Below are positions 25,364-34,084 of a stretch of 64,000 bases of DNA, in pieces. Under the pieces are notes generated by a model. It saw only the letters and a program-made list of their open reading frames with translations. It was not told where the DNA came from and did no database searches. Position 1 is the stretch's first letter. Each line of letters begins with the position of its first letter. Origin of the DNA: Planctomycetota bacterium (lineage in GTDB: Bacteria; Planctomycetota; UBA1135; GCA-002686595); assembly GCA_026692665.1 (NCBI GenBank), contig JAPLOF010000048.1:1-64000 (forward strand), written 5' to 3'. The position numbers and the translations under genes were made by a program.

Positions 25364-25389
25364 CGCTTTTCAGGAATTCCTGAAAAGCG
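25364..25389. promoter_or_regulatory. Perfect 26-bp palindrome, likely operator of the ole/FAS cluster
   Basis: The half-site CGCTTTTCAGGAA is followed directly by its exact reverse complement, with an EcoRI site at the centre. It ends 24 bases before the ATG of the GbsR-type regulator gene and 60 bases after the oleA stop. It is AT-rich compared with its surroundings. MarR/GbsR-type dimers bind such palindromes and often autoregulate, so this is probably that regulator's operator. As RNA it could also be a hairpin after oleA, but no T-tract follows. Confidence 0.7.
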
Positions 25390-25413
25390 ACCAGGACGAT
25401 CCCAAGACCCGCC

Positions 25414-26115
25414 ATGGCAGCGAAGAGCGACGCGAAGGGCGATGCCCCGACGGCCGAGTTCGCCGGACTCGATCCCGAGCTCCAGGCGCAGCTGCCGAAC
25501 TTCGAGCTCTTCTTCCGCACGTTCGGCTTCAAGCGCGTCCACGGACGCATCTTCGGGCTGCTCGTGCTCTCCGGGCAGCCGCTGTCGTCGCGCGAGATCG
25601 CCGAGACGCTCGAGCTGTCGACGGGCGCGACCAGCACGACACTCCACGACCTGGCCGAGTGGGGCGCGATCGACTCCGACTTCGACTCCGGCCGGCGCTG
25701 CCACCTGCACCGCCCCGTCGGCAACACGCTGTCCATCGTGGCGACCGTCTTCCGCCGCCGCGAGCAGGTGGTCTTCCGCAAGTTCCGCCACGCCGCGCAA
25801 TCGACGCTCGAGTACATCGTCGAGCGCTATGGCGCCAAGGATCCGCGCGTCCTGACGCTGCGCTCGATCATCAGCTCGTGCGAGATCGCCGAAGCGGTGA
25901 TGCAGCTCGTGTTCAGCTCCGTCGAGCGCGCCCTGGGCGACAGCGAGAGCATGTTGGCGAAGGCCGTGAACGCCGCGCTCAAGGTCGGCCTCGCGGTCCC
26001 CGCGCGCCTGGCCGGGCCGGACGCGAAGGCCCGTGCGCAGCTCGCCTCGCACGTCCTGACCAAACTCGACGAAGAAGGCCGCAGCAGCTCGCGCCGGCGC
26101 GAGGAGCGCGAGTGA
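25414..26115 (+). CDS. GbsR/MarR-family transcriptional regulator
   Basis: 233 residues. A winged helix-turn-helix lies at about residues 35-110 (FFRTFGFKRVHGRIFGLLVLSG, then LSSREIAETLELSTGATSTTLHDLAEWGAI), which is the GbsR-type layout. A helical dimerisation part follows, with a charged tail. It sits between oleA and the FAS genes, directly behind a perfect palindrome, and its stop overlaps the fabF-like start. It is therefore the likely cluster-specific regulator. Its ligand is unknown; an acyl-thioester or fatty acid would make sense but is inference. Confidence 0.85.
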   Translation: MAAKSDAKGDAPTAEFAGLDPELQAQLPNFELFFRTFGFKRVHGRIFGLLVLSGQPLSSREIAETLELSTGATSTTLHDLAEWGAIDSDFDSGRRCHLHRPVGNTLSIVATVFRRREQVVFRKFRHAAQSTLEYIVERYGAKDPRVLTLRSIISSCEIAEAVMQLVFSSVERALGDSESMLAKAVNAALKVGLAVPARLAGPDAKARAQLASHVLTKLDEEGRSSSRRREERE

Positions 26116-27350
26116 ACGCGCTGCCGCGCATCGTGATCACGGGCATCGGCCTCACGAGCCCGAACGGGAATTCGCTGGCAGACTACCGGCGCAACCTCCT
26201 CGCGGGCGTGTCGGGCGTGAAGCCCTGGACGATCCGCCACGTCGGTTCGACGCTGGCCGGCCAGTGCGATTTCGACGCCTTGCGCTGGCAGAAGCGCAAG
26301 GAACTGCGCCGCGGCACGCGCGCTGGATCGATCGGGATCTGGTGCGCGGGCGAGACGCTCGCGGACGCCGGGATCGACCTGGCGCAACGCGACCGTTCGC
26401 GCATCGGCATCTACGTCGGCACCACGGAACACGGCAACGTCGAGACCGAGAACCAGATCCACGAGGTCGCGCAGTACCAGTTCGACCTCTCGTTCTGGTC
26501 GCACCACCACAACCCGCGCACGGTCGCGAACAACCCGGCGGGCGAGATCGCGCTCTCGTACGGCATCACCGGGCCGGCGTACTGCATCGGCGCGGCCTGC
26601 GCGGCCGGCAACCTGGGCCTCATCCACGGTGCACAGATGCTGCAGCTCGGCGAGGTGGACGTCGCGATCGGCGGCGGCGTCTCGGAGAGCATCCACACGT
26701 TCGGGATCTTCGCCAGCTTCCGTGCGCAAGGCGCGCTGGCGAGTCACGAAGACCCGGCGAAGGCCTCGCGCCCCTTCGACAAGAACCGCAACGGGATCGT
26801 CGTGTCGGAAGGCGGCTGCCTCTACACGCTCGAGCGCCTGGAGGACGCGCAGCGCCGCGGCGCGCGCATCTACGGCGAGCTCGTGGGGCACTGCGTGAAC
26901 TCGGACGCGTCGGACTTCGTGCTGCCGCTCGCGGAACGCCAGAACGAGTGCATGCGCGGCGCCCTGGCGCGCGCCGGACTCGCGGCCAGCGACATCGACA
27001 TCGTCTCGAGCCACGCCACGGCGACGCCGCTCGGCGACCAGCAGGAGTGCGAGGCCGTGCGCGCCGTCTTCGGCGACAGCGCGCGCACCCACGTCAACAA
27101 CACGAAGAGCTTCATCGGCCACACCATGGGTGCGGCCGGGGCTCTCGAATTGGCCGGGAATCTGCCGTCCTTCGACGATGGGTGGGTCCACGCCACGATC
27201 AACGTCGACGACCTGGATCCGTCCTGCGAAGTCCGGAACCTCGTCATGAACCAGCCGAAGCGACTCGGCCGCGTCGACCACGTCCTGAACCTGTCCTTCG
27301 GGATGCTCGGTATCAACTCCGCCGTCGTCGTGCGGCGCTTCACCGGCTGA
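26112..27350 (+). CDS. 3-oxoacyl-ACP synthase II-like (FabF family)
   Basis: 412 residues. It elongates acyl chains by decarboxylative condensation with malonyl-ACP. The Cys-His-His triad is present: Cys163 in GAACAAGNLG, His301 in SSHATATPLGDQQE and His337 in NNTKSFIGHTMGAAGA. The GTG start overlaps the regulator stop as GTGA. It is embedded in a secondary FAS set rather than beside housekeeping fab genes. It resembles FabF paralogues found with CrtI-like oxidoreductases in other bacterial lipid clusters. Confidence 0.92.
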   Translation: MNALPRIVITGIGLTSPNGNSLADYRRNLLAGVSGVKPWTIRHVGSTLAGQCDFDALRWQKRKELRRGTRAGSIGIWCAGETLADAGIDLAQRDRSRIGIYVGTTEHGNVETENQIHEVAQYQFDLSFWSHHHNPRTVANNPAGEIALSYGITGPAYCIGAACAAGNLGLIHGAQMLQLGEVDVAIGGGVSESIHTFGIFASFRAQGALASHEDPAKASRPFDKNRNGIVVSEGGCLYTLERLEDAQRRGARIYGELVGHCVNSDASDFVLPLAERQNECMRGALARAGLAASDIDIVSSHATATPLGDQQECEAVRAVFGDSARTHVNNTKSFIGHTMGAAGALELAGNLPSFDDGWVHATINVDDLDPSCEVRNLVMNQPKRLGRVDHVLNLSFGMLGINSAVVVRRFTG

Positions 27351-27387
27351 AGACCAGAACTTTCCGCCCCCCACCCACACACGAACC

Positions 27388-27657
27388 ATGAACCGCGAAG
27401 AGATCATCCTGGCGATCCAGGACATCATCAAGACGATCGCCCCCGACGAGGACGTGTCGAACCTCAAGACCGACGTTCGTCTGCGCGACCAGATCGAGCT
27501 GGACTCGATGGACTTCCTCGACATCGTCATGGAGCTCCGCAAGCGCTACGGCGTCCAGGTTCCCGAGGACGACTACAAGGAGCTCGCGACGCTGGACGGC
27601 TGCGTCGCCTACCTCGGGCCCAAGATGCAGGGCAAGTCGCTCAAGGTCGGAGTCTGA
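27388..27657 (+). CDS. Acyl carrier protein
   Basis: 89 residues, four-helix ACP with the phosphopantetheine attachment Ser40 in IELDSMDFLDIVMEL. The DSM form instead of DSL is usual in specialised ACPs. A PPTase that could activate it is encoded about 5 kb downstream in the same run. It would tether the growing chain for the neighbouring FabF, FabG, FabZ and FabI enzymes. Confidence 0.93.
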   Translation: MNREEIILAIQDIIKTIAPDEDVSNLKTDVRLRDQIELDSMDFLDIVMELRKRYGVQVPEDDYKELATLDGCVAYLGPKMQGKSLKVGV

Positions 27658-27706
27658 CCCCCTTCGCGCGGCCAGAGCCGCGCGAGGCGAGGGACCGGAA
27701 GCCCCC

Positions 27707-29095
27707 ATGACCGCCGACCGCTACGACGCGCTGGTGATCGGCGCCGGCATGAGCGGGCTCGCCGCCGGCATCCGGCTGGCGCAATTCGGTCGTCGTGTCG
27801 CGATCCTCGAGCGGCACGCGCTGTGGGGCGGACTGAACTCGTTCTACAAGCGCGGCGGCCGCCGGTTCGATTCGGGGCTGCACGCGCTGACGAACTTCGC
27901 GCGGCCGGAGTCGAAGACCGCTCCGCTCTCGCGCGTCCTGCGCCAACTGCGCCTGCGCTTCGACGACCTGCACCTCGGTGAACAGGGCCGGTCCAGGCTG
28001 CACCTCGCCGACGTGCGGCTCGACTTCTCGAACGACTTCGCGCTGCTCGAGGCGGAGGTCGCGCGCGCATTCCCGGCGCAGCGGACTCAGTTCGCGTCGT
28101 TCGTGCGCGCGGTGCGGGAAGCGGAACCGTTCACGACCGTGGACCCCTCGGCGTCCGGCCGGGCGTTCCTGCGCGAGCACCTCACCGACGAAGACCTCGT
28201 CGAGGCGCTCATGCTCCCGCTCTGCTGGTACGGCAGCGCCCGCGAGGGCGACGTCGACGCCTACCAGGCCATCATCCTGTTCCGGGCCATCTTTCTCGAA
28301 GGCCTCGCCCGGCCACGTGGGGGCATCAAGCCGCTGCTCGACCTCCTCGTCGCGCGCTACAAGGCCGAGGGAGGCGAGTTGCGCACGCACCATGGCGTCG
28401 AATCCGTTTTGCGCGACTCCCGGGGCGCGGCGCGCGGAGTCCGGCTCGATTCGGGCGACGAGCTCCTCTCCGACCGCATCCTCTCGTCCGCGGGCTACGT
28501 CGAGACGCGCAACCTGTGCGGAGAGTCGAGCGCGCCGGCCGACCAGGGGCGGCTGTCCTTCGTCGAGACGCAGCGCGTGCTCTCGCAACCCTCGGCATCG
28601 ATCGGCGCATTGCACACCCTGGTCTTCTTCTCCGATTCGCTGCGACCGGCGTGGCGGCGCCCGGAGGAACCCGTGGACCTGTCGAACGGCGTGATCGCCT
28701 GCAGCGACAACTATGCGGGCAACGAGATCGCGCCCCGTGGCCTGATGCGCGTGACGTGCCTCGCGAACCCCGAGACGTGGTGCGCGTACGACGAGGCCGA
28801 GTACCGGACCCAGAAGGACCGCTGGGAGGACGCCATCTGCGCGGCCGCCGCGCCCTACGCCGCCGATCCGCGCCCGCTCACGACGCAGGTCGACTGCTTC
28901 ACCCCGCGCACGATCACCCACTACACGGGGCACACCGGCGGCACCGTGTACGGCTCTCCGCGCAAGCGTCTGGACGGGGATTCCGGCGTGCCCAACGTCC
29001 ACCTGATCGGAACCGACCAGGGCTTCGTGGGTATCGTCGGCGCGTTGATGTCCGGCATCTCGATCGCGAACCGCCACGCGCTCGTCGCGCAGTGA
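27707..29095 (+). CDS. CrtI-like FAD-dependent oxidoreductase (phytoene-desaturase family), first copy
   Basis: 462 residues. N-terminal dinucleotide-binding motif [19 protein letters not shown] (GxGxxG at about 11-16), then [17 protein letters not shown] as in CrtI-type desaturases and retinol saturases, and a C-terminal FAD-contact region [17 protein letters not shown]. Family members desaturate, saturate or isomerise long hydrophobic chains. There are no carotenoid genes around; neighbours are FAS enzymes, so an acyl chain on ACP is the likely substrate. Only about one third alike by eye to the next gene, so the two probably act at different steps. Confidence 0.8.
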   Translation: MTADRYDALVIGAGMSGLAAGIRLAQFGRRVAILERHALWGGLNSFYKRGGRRFDSGLHALTNFARPESKTAPLSRVLRQLRLRFDDLHLGEQGRSRLHLADVRLDFSNDFALLEAEVARAFPAQRTQFASFVRAVREAEPFTTVDPSASGRAFLREHLTDEDLVEALMLPLCWYGSAREGDVDAYQAIILFRAIFLEGLARPRGGIKPLLDLLVARYKAEGGELRTHHGVESVLRDSRGAARGVRLDSGDELLSDRILSSAGYVETRNLCGESSAPADQGRLSFVETQRVLSQPSASIGALHTLVFFSDSLRPAWRRPEEPVDLSNGVIACSDNYAGNEIAPRGLMRVTCLANPETWCAYDEAEYRTQKDRWEDAICAAAAPYAADPRPLTTQVDCFTPRTITHYTGHTGGTVYGSPRKRLDGDSGVPNVHLIGTDQGFVGIVGALMSGISIANRHALVAQ

Positions 29096-29099
29096 CCCC

Positions 29100-30578
29100 A
29101 TGGGAACGGAGAAGCGCTACTACAAGGGCAGCACCGACGGCAAGTCGCCGTTCGCGGGCGATCCCCTGGCGGGCACGCAGAGCCGCTACGACGTGGTCGT
29201 GATCGGGAGCGGCCTCGGCGGGCTGACGGCTGCTGCCGTGCTGGCGCGAGCGGGACGCAAGGTGCTCGTCCTCGAGCAGCACTACAACCTGGGCGGACTC
29301 GCCACGTGGTTCAAGCGCCGCGGCGGACACGTGTTCGACGTGTCGCTGCACGGTTTCCCGTCCGGCATGCGGAAGACCTGCCGCAAGTATTGGACGAAGG
29401 AGATCGCCGACTCGGTCCAACAGCTCGACGGCATCCGGTTCGACAACCCGCAGTTCGCGTTCGACACCACGTTCACGCGCGAGGATTTCACCACGAAGCT
29501 CGTGGACGTGCTGCGAGTCCCGCGCGCCTCCGTGATCGCCTTCTACGACGAGCTCGCGCGCATGGACTTCCACGCCGAGACGGGCGAAACCACCGGGCAG
29601 CTCTTCGAACGTCACTTCCCCGGACGGAACGACGTGCACCGTCTGCTGATGGAGCCGATCAGCTACGCCAACGGATCCACGCTCGACGATCCCGCGATCA
29701 GCTACGGGATCGTCTTCGGCAACTTCATGAAGGACGGCGTCTACACCTTCGAGGGCGGGACGGACAAGCTGATCCGCGCCATGAAGGCCGAACTCGAGTT
29801 ACGTGGCGTGGACATCCGCCATCGCGTGCAGGTCGAGCGGATCCGCGTCGAGAACGGCCGGGTCACGGCTGTCGAAGCCGATGGCCGCTCCATCGCCTGC
29901 GACGCCGTCGTGAGCAACGCGTCGCTGCGCGCGACCGTGCTCGACCTCGTGGGCGGCGAGCACTTCGATCCGGACTTCGTGACGCGCGTCTCCTCCGTGC
30001 GCCTGAACACCTCGAGCACCCAGGTCTATCTCGGGGTCCGCGAGGGCGAGACGTTGCCGTGGGTGACGGATCTCCTGTTCACCTCGACACGTCCCACCTA
30101 CTCCTCCGAGGCGCTCTGCGACCACGTCGGCGAGAGCGTGACGTTCTCGTTCTACTACCCGAAGACGAGGCCCGGCTTGCAGCGCTACACGATCGTCGGC
30201 TCGCGCAACGCGCGCTGGGAGGACTGGGCCAACCTCGACCTCGCCGCCTACGAGCGCGAGAAGGCACGCCTCGTGGAGGACACGCTTTGCCGGCTCGAAC
30301 GCTACGTGCCGGGTTCTCGCGCCAAGATCGATCACGCCGAGGCGGCGACGCCGCGCACGTTCCAGTTCTACACGCAGTCCCCGAGCGGAACCTCGTTCGG
30401 CACCAAGTTCGAAGGCTTGAAGCCCAGCATGACCCTCCACGAACAGGTTCGCGGACTGCACCACGCCGGAAGCGTCGGGATCATCATGTCGGGTTGGCTG
30501 GGCGCGGCGAACTACGGCGCGATCGTCGCCAACAAGGTCGATGCGTGGCTGGCGAGTCTGGTCGAGGTATCCGCGTGA
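29100..30578 (+). CDS. CrtI-like FAD-dependent oxidoreductase (phytoene-desaturase family), second copy
   Basis: 492 residues, starting four bases after the previous stop. About 30 residues precede the FAD motif [20 protein letters not shown] (GxGxxG at 36-41). Then come [32 protein letters not shown] (substrate-binding region) and a C-terminal [17 protein letters not shown]. The N-terminal extension and [11 protein letters not shown] set it apart from its neighbour. It may be a desaturase or chain isomerase acting with the first copy. Its stop is overlapped by the start of the SDR gene (GTGA). Confidence 0.8.
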   Translation: MGTEKRYYKGSTDGKSPFAGDPLAGTQSRYDVVVIGSGLGGLTAAAVLARAGRKVLVLEQHYNLGGLATWFKRRGGHVFDVSLHGFPSGMRKTCRKYWTKEIADSVQQLDGIRFDNPQFAFDTTFTREDFTTKLVDVLRVPRASVIAFYDELARMDFHAETGETTGQLFERHFPGRNDVHRLLMEPISYANGSTLDDPAISYGIVFGNFMKDGVYTFEGGTDKLIRAMKAELELRGVDIRHRVQVERIRVENGRVTAVEADGRSIACDAVVSNASLRATVLDLVGGEHFDPDFVTRVSSVRLNTSSTQVYLGVREGETLPWVTDLLFTSTRPTYSSEALCDHVGESVTFSFYYPKTRPGLQRYTIVGSRNARWEDWANLDLAAYEREKARLVEDTLCRLERYVPGSRAKIDHAEAATPRTFQFYTQSPSGTSFGTKFEGLKPSMTLHEQVRGLHHAGSVGIIMSGWLGAANYGAIVANKVDAWLASLVEVSA

Positions 30579-31324
30579 TCGCGCCCGGAGCTTTCGCCGG
30601 CCAGACGGCCGTCGTGACGGGAGGGACGCGCGGCATCGGACGCGCTCTCACGCTGGCGTTCCTCGAGCACGGGGCGCGCGTGCACGCCACGTGGACGGGG
30701 AACGAGGCCGCGGCCGCCGCGCTGGCCGACGAGGCCGCGCGCTTCGAGGGCCGGCTCGCGCTGCACCGCTTCGACGTCACGGACGAGCCGGCCGTCGAGC
30801 GCTTCTGGGCGGGCCTCGAGTCGGAGCCCGACGGCGTGCAGGTCCTCGTCAACAACGCCGGGATCCGCCGCGACCAGATCGTGGGGACGATGGGCTCCGA
30901 TGCCTGGCGCGCAGTGCTCGACGTGAACCTGACCGGCTCGTTCCTCATGGCGAAGGCTGCCGTGCGCGCGATGCTCCCGCGCAAGTACGGCCGCATCGTG
31001 TTCATGACGTCACCCTCGAGCCTCCACGGATTCCAGGGCCAGGCCAACTACGCCGCCAGCAAGGCCGGGCAGATCGGTCTCATGCGCTCGCTGGCCCGAG
31101 AGGTCGGCAAGCGCAAGATCACCGTCAACTGCCTGTCGCCCGGCTTCGTGGAAACGGAGCTGATCGCGGATCTCCCCGAGGACGTGCGCGCGGAGCACAA
31201 GAAGATGGTCCCGCTGGGCCGATTCGGCACGCCGGCGGAGATCGCGCACGCAGCCCTGTTCCTGTGCTCGCGCGAAGCGAGCTACGTGAACGGCACCACG
31301 CTGGAGGTGCACGGTGGCCTCTAG
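30575..31324 (+). CDS. 3-oxoacyl-ACP reductase-like SDR (FabG family)
   Basis: 249 residues. Classical short-chain dehydrogenase: TGGTRGIG (residues 15-22) for NADP(H), NNAG, catalytic Ser in FMTSPSS, Tyr159 and Lys163 in YAASK, and a C-terminal [11 protein letters not shown] typical of FabG. It would reduce the 3-keto group made by the FabF-like enzyme. The GTG start overlaps the previous stop by four bases, and the stop is overlapped by the next gene's start by eleven bases. Confidence 0.9.
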   Translation: MIAPGAFAGQTAVVTGGTRGIGRALTLAFLEHGARVHATWTGNEAAAAALADEAARFEGRLALHRFDVTDEPAVERFWAGLESEPDGVQVLVNNAGIRRDQIVGTMGSDAWRAVLDVNLTGSFLMAKAAVRAMLPRKYGRIVFMTSPSSLHGFQGQANYAASKAGQIGLMRSLAREVGKRKITVNCLSPGFVETELIADLPEDVRAEHKKMVPLGRFGTPAEIAHAALFLCSREASYVNGTTLEVHGGL

Positions 31325-31769
31325 CACCGCCGCGCGCGCCGAGATCGAGGCGCTCATCCCCCACCGCGATCCGTTCCTGTTCGTCGATCGCATCGTCGAG
31401 CGCTCCGCCGACCGCATCGTGACGGAGTGGCACGTCGCGCCGGACCTCTTCGCATTCCGCGGGCACTACCCCGGCTACCCGGTCCTCCCGGGAGTCTTGA
31501 TCTCCGAGTTCACGTTCCAGTCGGCGGCCTGCCTGTTCGCGTCCGGCGCCGACCCGAAGGTAGTGTCCGGCGCCGTCCCCGTGCTGACGAAGATCGAGGA
31601 TGCGCGTTTCCGCCGCGTCGTGCGCCCGGGCGAGACGTTGCGCGCCGAAGTCGAGGTCACCGAACGTCTGGGATCCGCCCGTTACTGCAAGGCCCTCGTC
31701 ACTTGCTCCGGCGAAACGGTCCTGCGCCTGCGCTTCACCGTGGCCGAGGCGGCACTGCCGCAGCCGTGA
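31314..31769 (+). CDS. 3-hydroxyacyl-ACP dehydratase (FabZ-like hotdog)
   Basis: 151 residues. The hotdog-fold dehydratase has IPHRDPFLFVDRI near the start, the catalytic His51 in FRGHYPGYPVLPGVL and the acidic partner Glu65 in LISEF. It removes water from 3-hydroxyacyl-ACP to give the trans-2-enoyl form. The GTG start lies inside the end of the fabG-like gene; the stop overlaps the enoyl reductase start. It completes the FAS cycle in this gene run. Confidence 0.92.
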   Translation: MASSTAARAEIEALIPHRDPFLFVDRIVERSADRIVTEWHVAPDLFAFRGHYPGYPVLPGVLISEFTFQSAACLFASGADPKVVSGAVPVLTKIEDARFRRVVRPGETLRAEVEVTERLGSARYCKALVTCSGETVLRLRFTVAEAALPQP

Positions 31770-32602
31770 GCTCTCCGTCCAACGACTGGCTGAAGCTCGC
31801 CGGCACGACCGTGCTCGTGACGGGCCTCCGCAACAAGAAGAGCGTGGCCTGGCACGTGGGCGCTTCCCTGCGCGACGTCGGCGCGAAGCCCGTCTTCACG
31901 GTTCACTCCGAAGGGCGGCGCGCGGAAGTCCTGAAGTTCACGGGAGACGCGCCCGTCCTCGTGTGCGACGTCGCCGATCAGGATTCGATCGACGCGCTGG
32001 CGGCGCGCCTGCGCGCCGAAGGCACGCGCCTGGACGGCCTCGTCCACTCCATCGCCTTCGCCGAGTACACGCCGCGCGCCGACGGCTCGCCGCGTCCGTT
32101 CCACGAGACTCGCCGGCAGGACTTCCTGCGCGCCGTGGACGTGTCGTGCTTCTCGCTCGTGGCGCTGGCCGACGCGCTGAAGGACAGGCTGGCCCCGCGC
32201 GCGTCCGTGGTCGCGATCTCGATCTCCACGACGCGCCTCGCAGCCGAGAGCTACGGCTACATGGCGCCGATCAAGGCCGCGCTCGATTCGTCGATCGCGT
32301 TCCTCGCCAAGAGCTTCAGCGCGACCAGCGAGGTGCGCTTCAACACGGTGAATCCGGGGCTACTCAAGACCTCGGCCTCGGCCGGCATCCCCGGGTACCT
32401 GGAGAACCTGCTCTTCGCCGAAGCGGCAACGCTGCGCAAGCGCGGCCTCGACACCCAGGAAGCCGCCGACGCCGTCCTCTATCTGCTCTCGCCGCGTTCC
32501 TCGGGCATCAACGCCCAGGGTCTCGTGATCGACGCCGGCATGGGCGTGAACTACTTCGACGCGGACATCGTGCGGCGCGCGACGCGCCCGGAGGCGCCGT
32601 GA
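31766..32602 (+). CDS. Enoyl-ACP reductase (FabI-like)
   Basis: 278 residues. FabI-type SDR: VTGLRNKKSVAWHVGASL, where FabI proteins have GVANxxSIAWGIA, VHSIAFAE, and the Y-x6-K active site in SYGYMAPIK. It closes the cycle by saturating the enoyl-ACP. A complete FabF/G/Z/I cycle beside two desaturase-like enzymes suggests that some double bonds are kept or introduced selectively. Coupled by GTGA overlaps to genes on both sides. Confidence 0.88.
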   Translation: MSSPSNDWLKLAGTTVLVTGLRNKKSVAWHVGASLRDVGAKPVFTVHSEGRRAEVLKFTGDAPVLVCDVADQDSIDALAARLRAEGTRLDGLVHSIAFAEYTPRADGSPRPFHETRRQDFLRAVDVSCFSLVALADALKDRLAPRASVVAISISTTRLAAESYGYMAPIKAALDSSIAFLAKSFSATSEVRFNTVNPGLLKTSASAGIPGYLENLLFAEAATLRKRGLDTQEAADAVLYLLSPRSSGINAQGLVIDAGMGVNYFDADIVRRATRPEAP

Positions 32603-33192
32603 GCATCCTGCGCCCGGTCCTGCTCGCGGCTGCCCCGGGCACCGCGGACCTGCGCGGTCGCGAGCGGGTCGCCGAGCAGTCGCGGCACGCACGGCTCGCA
32701 CTGGCCATGTCGGCCGAGAAGAGCGGCGCGGTCCTCTCCGAGTTGGCCAAGGGCGAGCACGATGCCCCCCTCCCCTCCCTGGGCTGGCACTGGTCGATCA
32801 GCCACGCGCGCGCCTTCTCGGCCGGCGTCGTGGCGCAGGGGCAGCCCGTCGGGATCGACGTCGAGGCGATCGTGCCACGCAAGCAGGACGTCGTCCCGCG
32901 CGTGGCCTCGCGCGGAGAGCTGGAAATCCTCGGTGGATTCCGCTGGGAGACGTTCTTCCAGGTGTGGACCGCGAAGGAGGCCGTGCTGAAGAAGGCCGGC
33001 TGCGGGATCCTGGAACTCTCGCGCTGCACGGTCGTCGCCGCGCCGACCGCGGAGCTCCTGGTCGTGTCGCACCGCGGACGCGAACACCTCGTCCACCTCT
33101 TGCTGCGGCACCGCCACATCGCCGCCGTGTCGTGCGATGGCGAACACGCGGTGGAGTGGAGCCTGGAAGCGGCGCGGGAGCTCGCCACGTGA
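32599..33192 (+). CDS. 4'-phosphopantetheinyl transferase (Sfp/AcpT family)
   Basis: 197 residues. PPTases load the coenzyme A phosphopantetheine arm onto the ACP serine. Magnesium and CoA motifs are present: WSISHA (about residue 69), PVGIDVEAI (about 92) and WTAKEAVLKKAGCG (about 124). A dedicated PPTase is a mark of secondary-metabolite or PUFA-type clusters rather than housekeeping FAS. It is coupled to fabI and oleB by GTGA overlaps. Confidence 0.9.
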   Translation: MSILRPVLLAAAPGTADLRGRERVAEQSRHARLALAMSAEKSGAVLSELAKGEHDAPLPSLGWHWSISHARAFSAGVVAQGQPVGIDVEAIVPRKQDVVPRVASRGELEILGGFRWETFFQVWTAKEAVLKKAGCGILELSRCTVVAAPTAELLVVSHRGREHLVHLLLRHRHIAAVSCDGEHAVEWSLEAARELAT

Positions 33193-34082
33193 GCCACGCC
33201 GTCGAGACGCCGCTGCCGGCCGCGATCGCGGCCGAGTATCCGTTCGAGAGCCGGTTCCTCGAAGTCGACGGCGGACGGATGCACTACGTGGACGAGGGTC
33301 CGCGCGGCGGGGACCCCATCCTGTTCCTGCACGGCAACCCGACGTGGTCCTACCTGTGGCGCAAGCTCGTGCGGGAGCTGCGCGCGACGCACCGCTGCAT
33401 CGCGCTCGACCACATCGGCTGCGGGCTCTCCGCGAAGCCGGCGGACTGGCGCTACACGCTGGCCGCGCACGCCGAGAACACGCTCGCGCTCGTCGAGCGC
33501 CTCGACCTCGAGCGCGTGACGCTCGTCGTCCACGACTGGGGCGGCGCGATCGGCATGTCGACGGTCAGCCGCGCGTCGGGACGCTTCGCCCGGCTCCTCG
33601 CGCTCAACACGGCGGCGTTCCCGGGCGCGATGCCGCTCCGGATCCGCGCCTGCCGGGCTCCCATCGTGGGTCCGATCCTGGTCGAGCAGTTCAACGCGTT
33701 CGCGGGCCTGCTTCCGCGCTTCGGCCTCGCCGAACCCTCGCGGCTCACGCCCGCGGCGCGCCAGGGCTTCGCGTTCCCCTACCGGACGGCGGCCGACCGC
33801 CGGGCGATCCGCGCGTTCGTCGAGGACATCCCCACCTCGTCCGCGCATCCCTCGTGGAAGGAGCTGGGCTCGGCATCGCAAGCGGTCGCGCGGTTCGTCG
33901 CGAAACCCGTTTCGATCGTCTGGGGCCAGCGCGACTGGTGCTTCACGCCGCGTTTCCGCGCGCAGTGGCAGAGCCGCCTGCCGGCCGCGAACGTGGTCCC
34001 CGTCGAGCACGCCGGCCACCTCGTGACCGAGGAGGCGCCGAGCGAGGTCGAGGCCGAGTTGCGCGCGCTCCTCGCGCGTTGA
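33189..34082 (+). CDS. oleB: OleB-like alpha/beta hydrolase (beta-lactone decarboxylase)
   Basis: 297 residues, haloalkane-dehalogenase-like fold. Nucleophile Asp116 in VVHDWGGAIG, oxyanion loop LFLHGNPTWSYLWR, and catalytic His277 in EHAGHLV. In the Ole pathway OleB decarboxylates the cis-beta-lactone made by OleC to a cis-olefin. A haloalkane dehalogenase is the other possibility from sequence alone, but the adjacent oleC and oleD decide it. The GTG start overlaps the PPTase stop. Confidence 0.85.
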   Translation: MSHAVETPLPAAIAAEYPFESRFLEVDGGRMHYVDEGPRGGDPILFLHGNPTWSYLWRKLVRELRATHRCIALDHIGCGLSAKPADWRYTLAAHAENTLALVERLDLERVTLVVHDWGGAIGMSTVSRASGRFARLLALNTAAFPGAMPLRIRACRAPIVGPILVEQFNAFAGLLPRFGLAEPSRLTPAARQGFAFPYRTAADRRAIRAFVEDIPTSSAHPSWKELGSASQAVARFVAKPVSIVWGQRDWCFTPRFRAQWQSRLPAANVVPVEHAGHLVTEEAPSEVEAELRALLAR

Positions 34083-34084
34083 GG

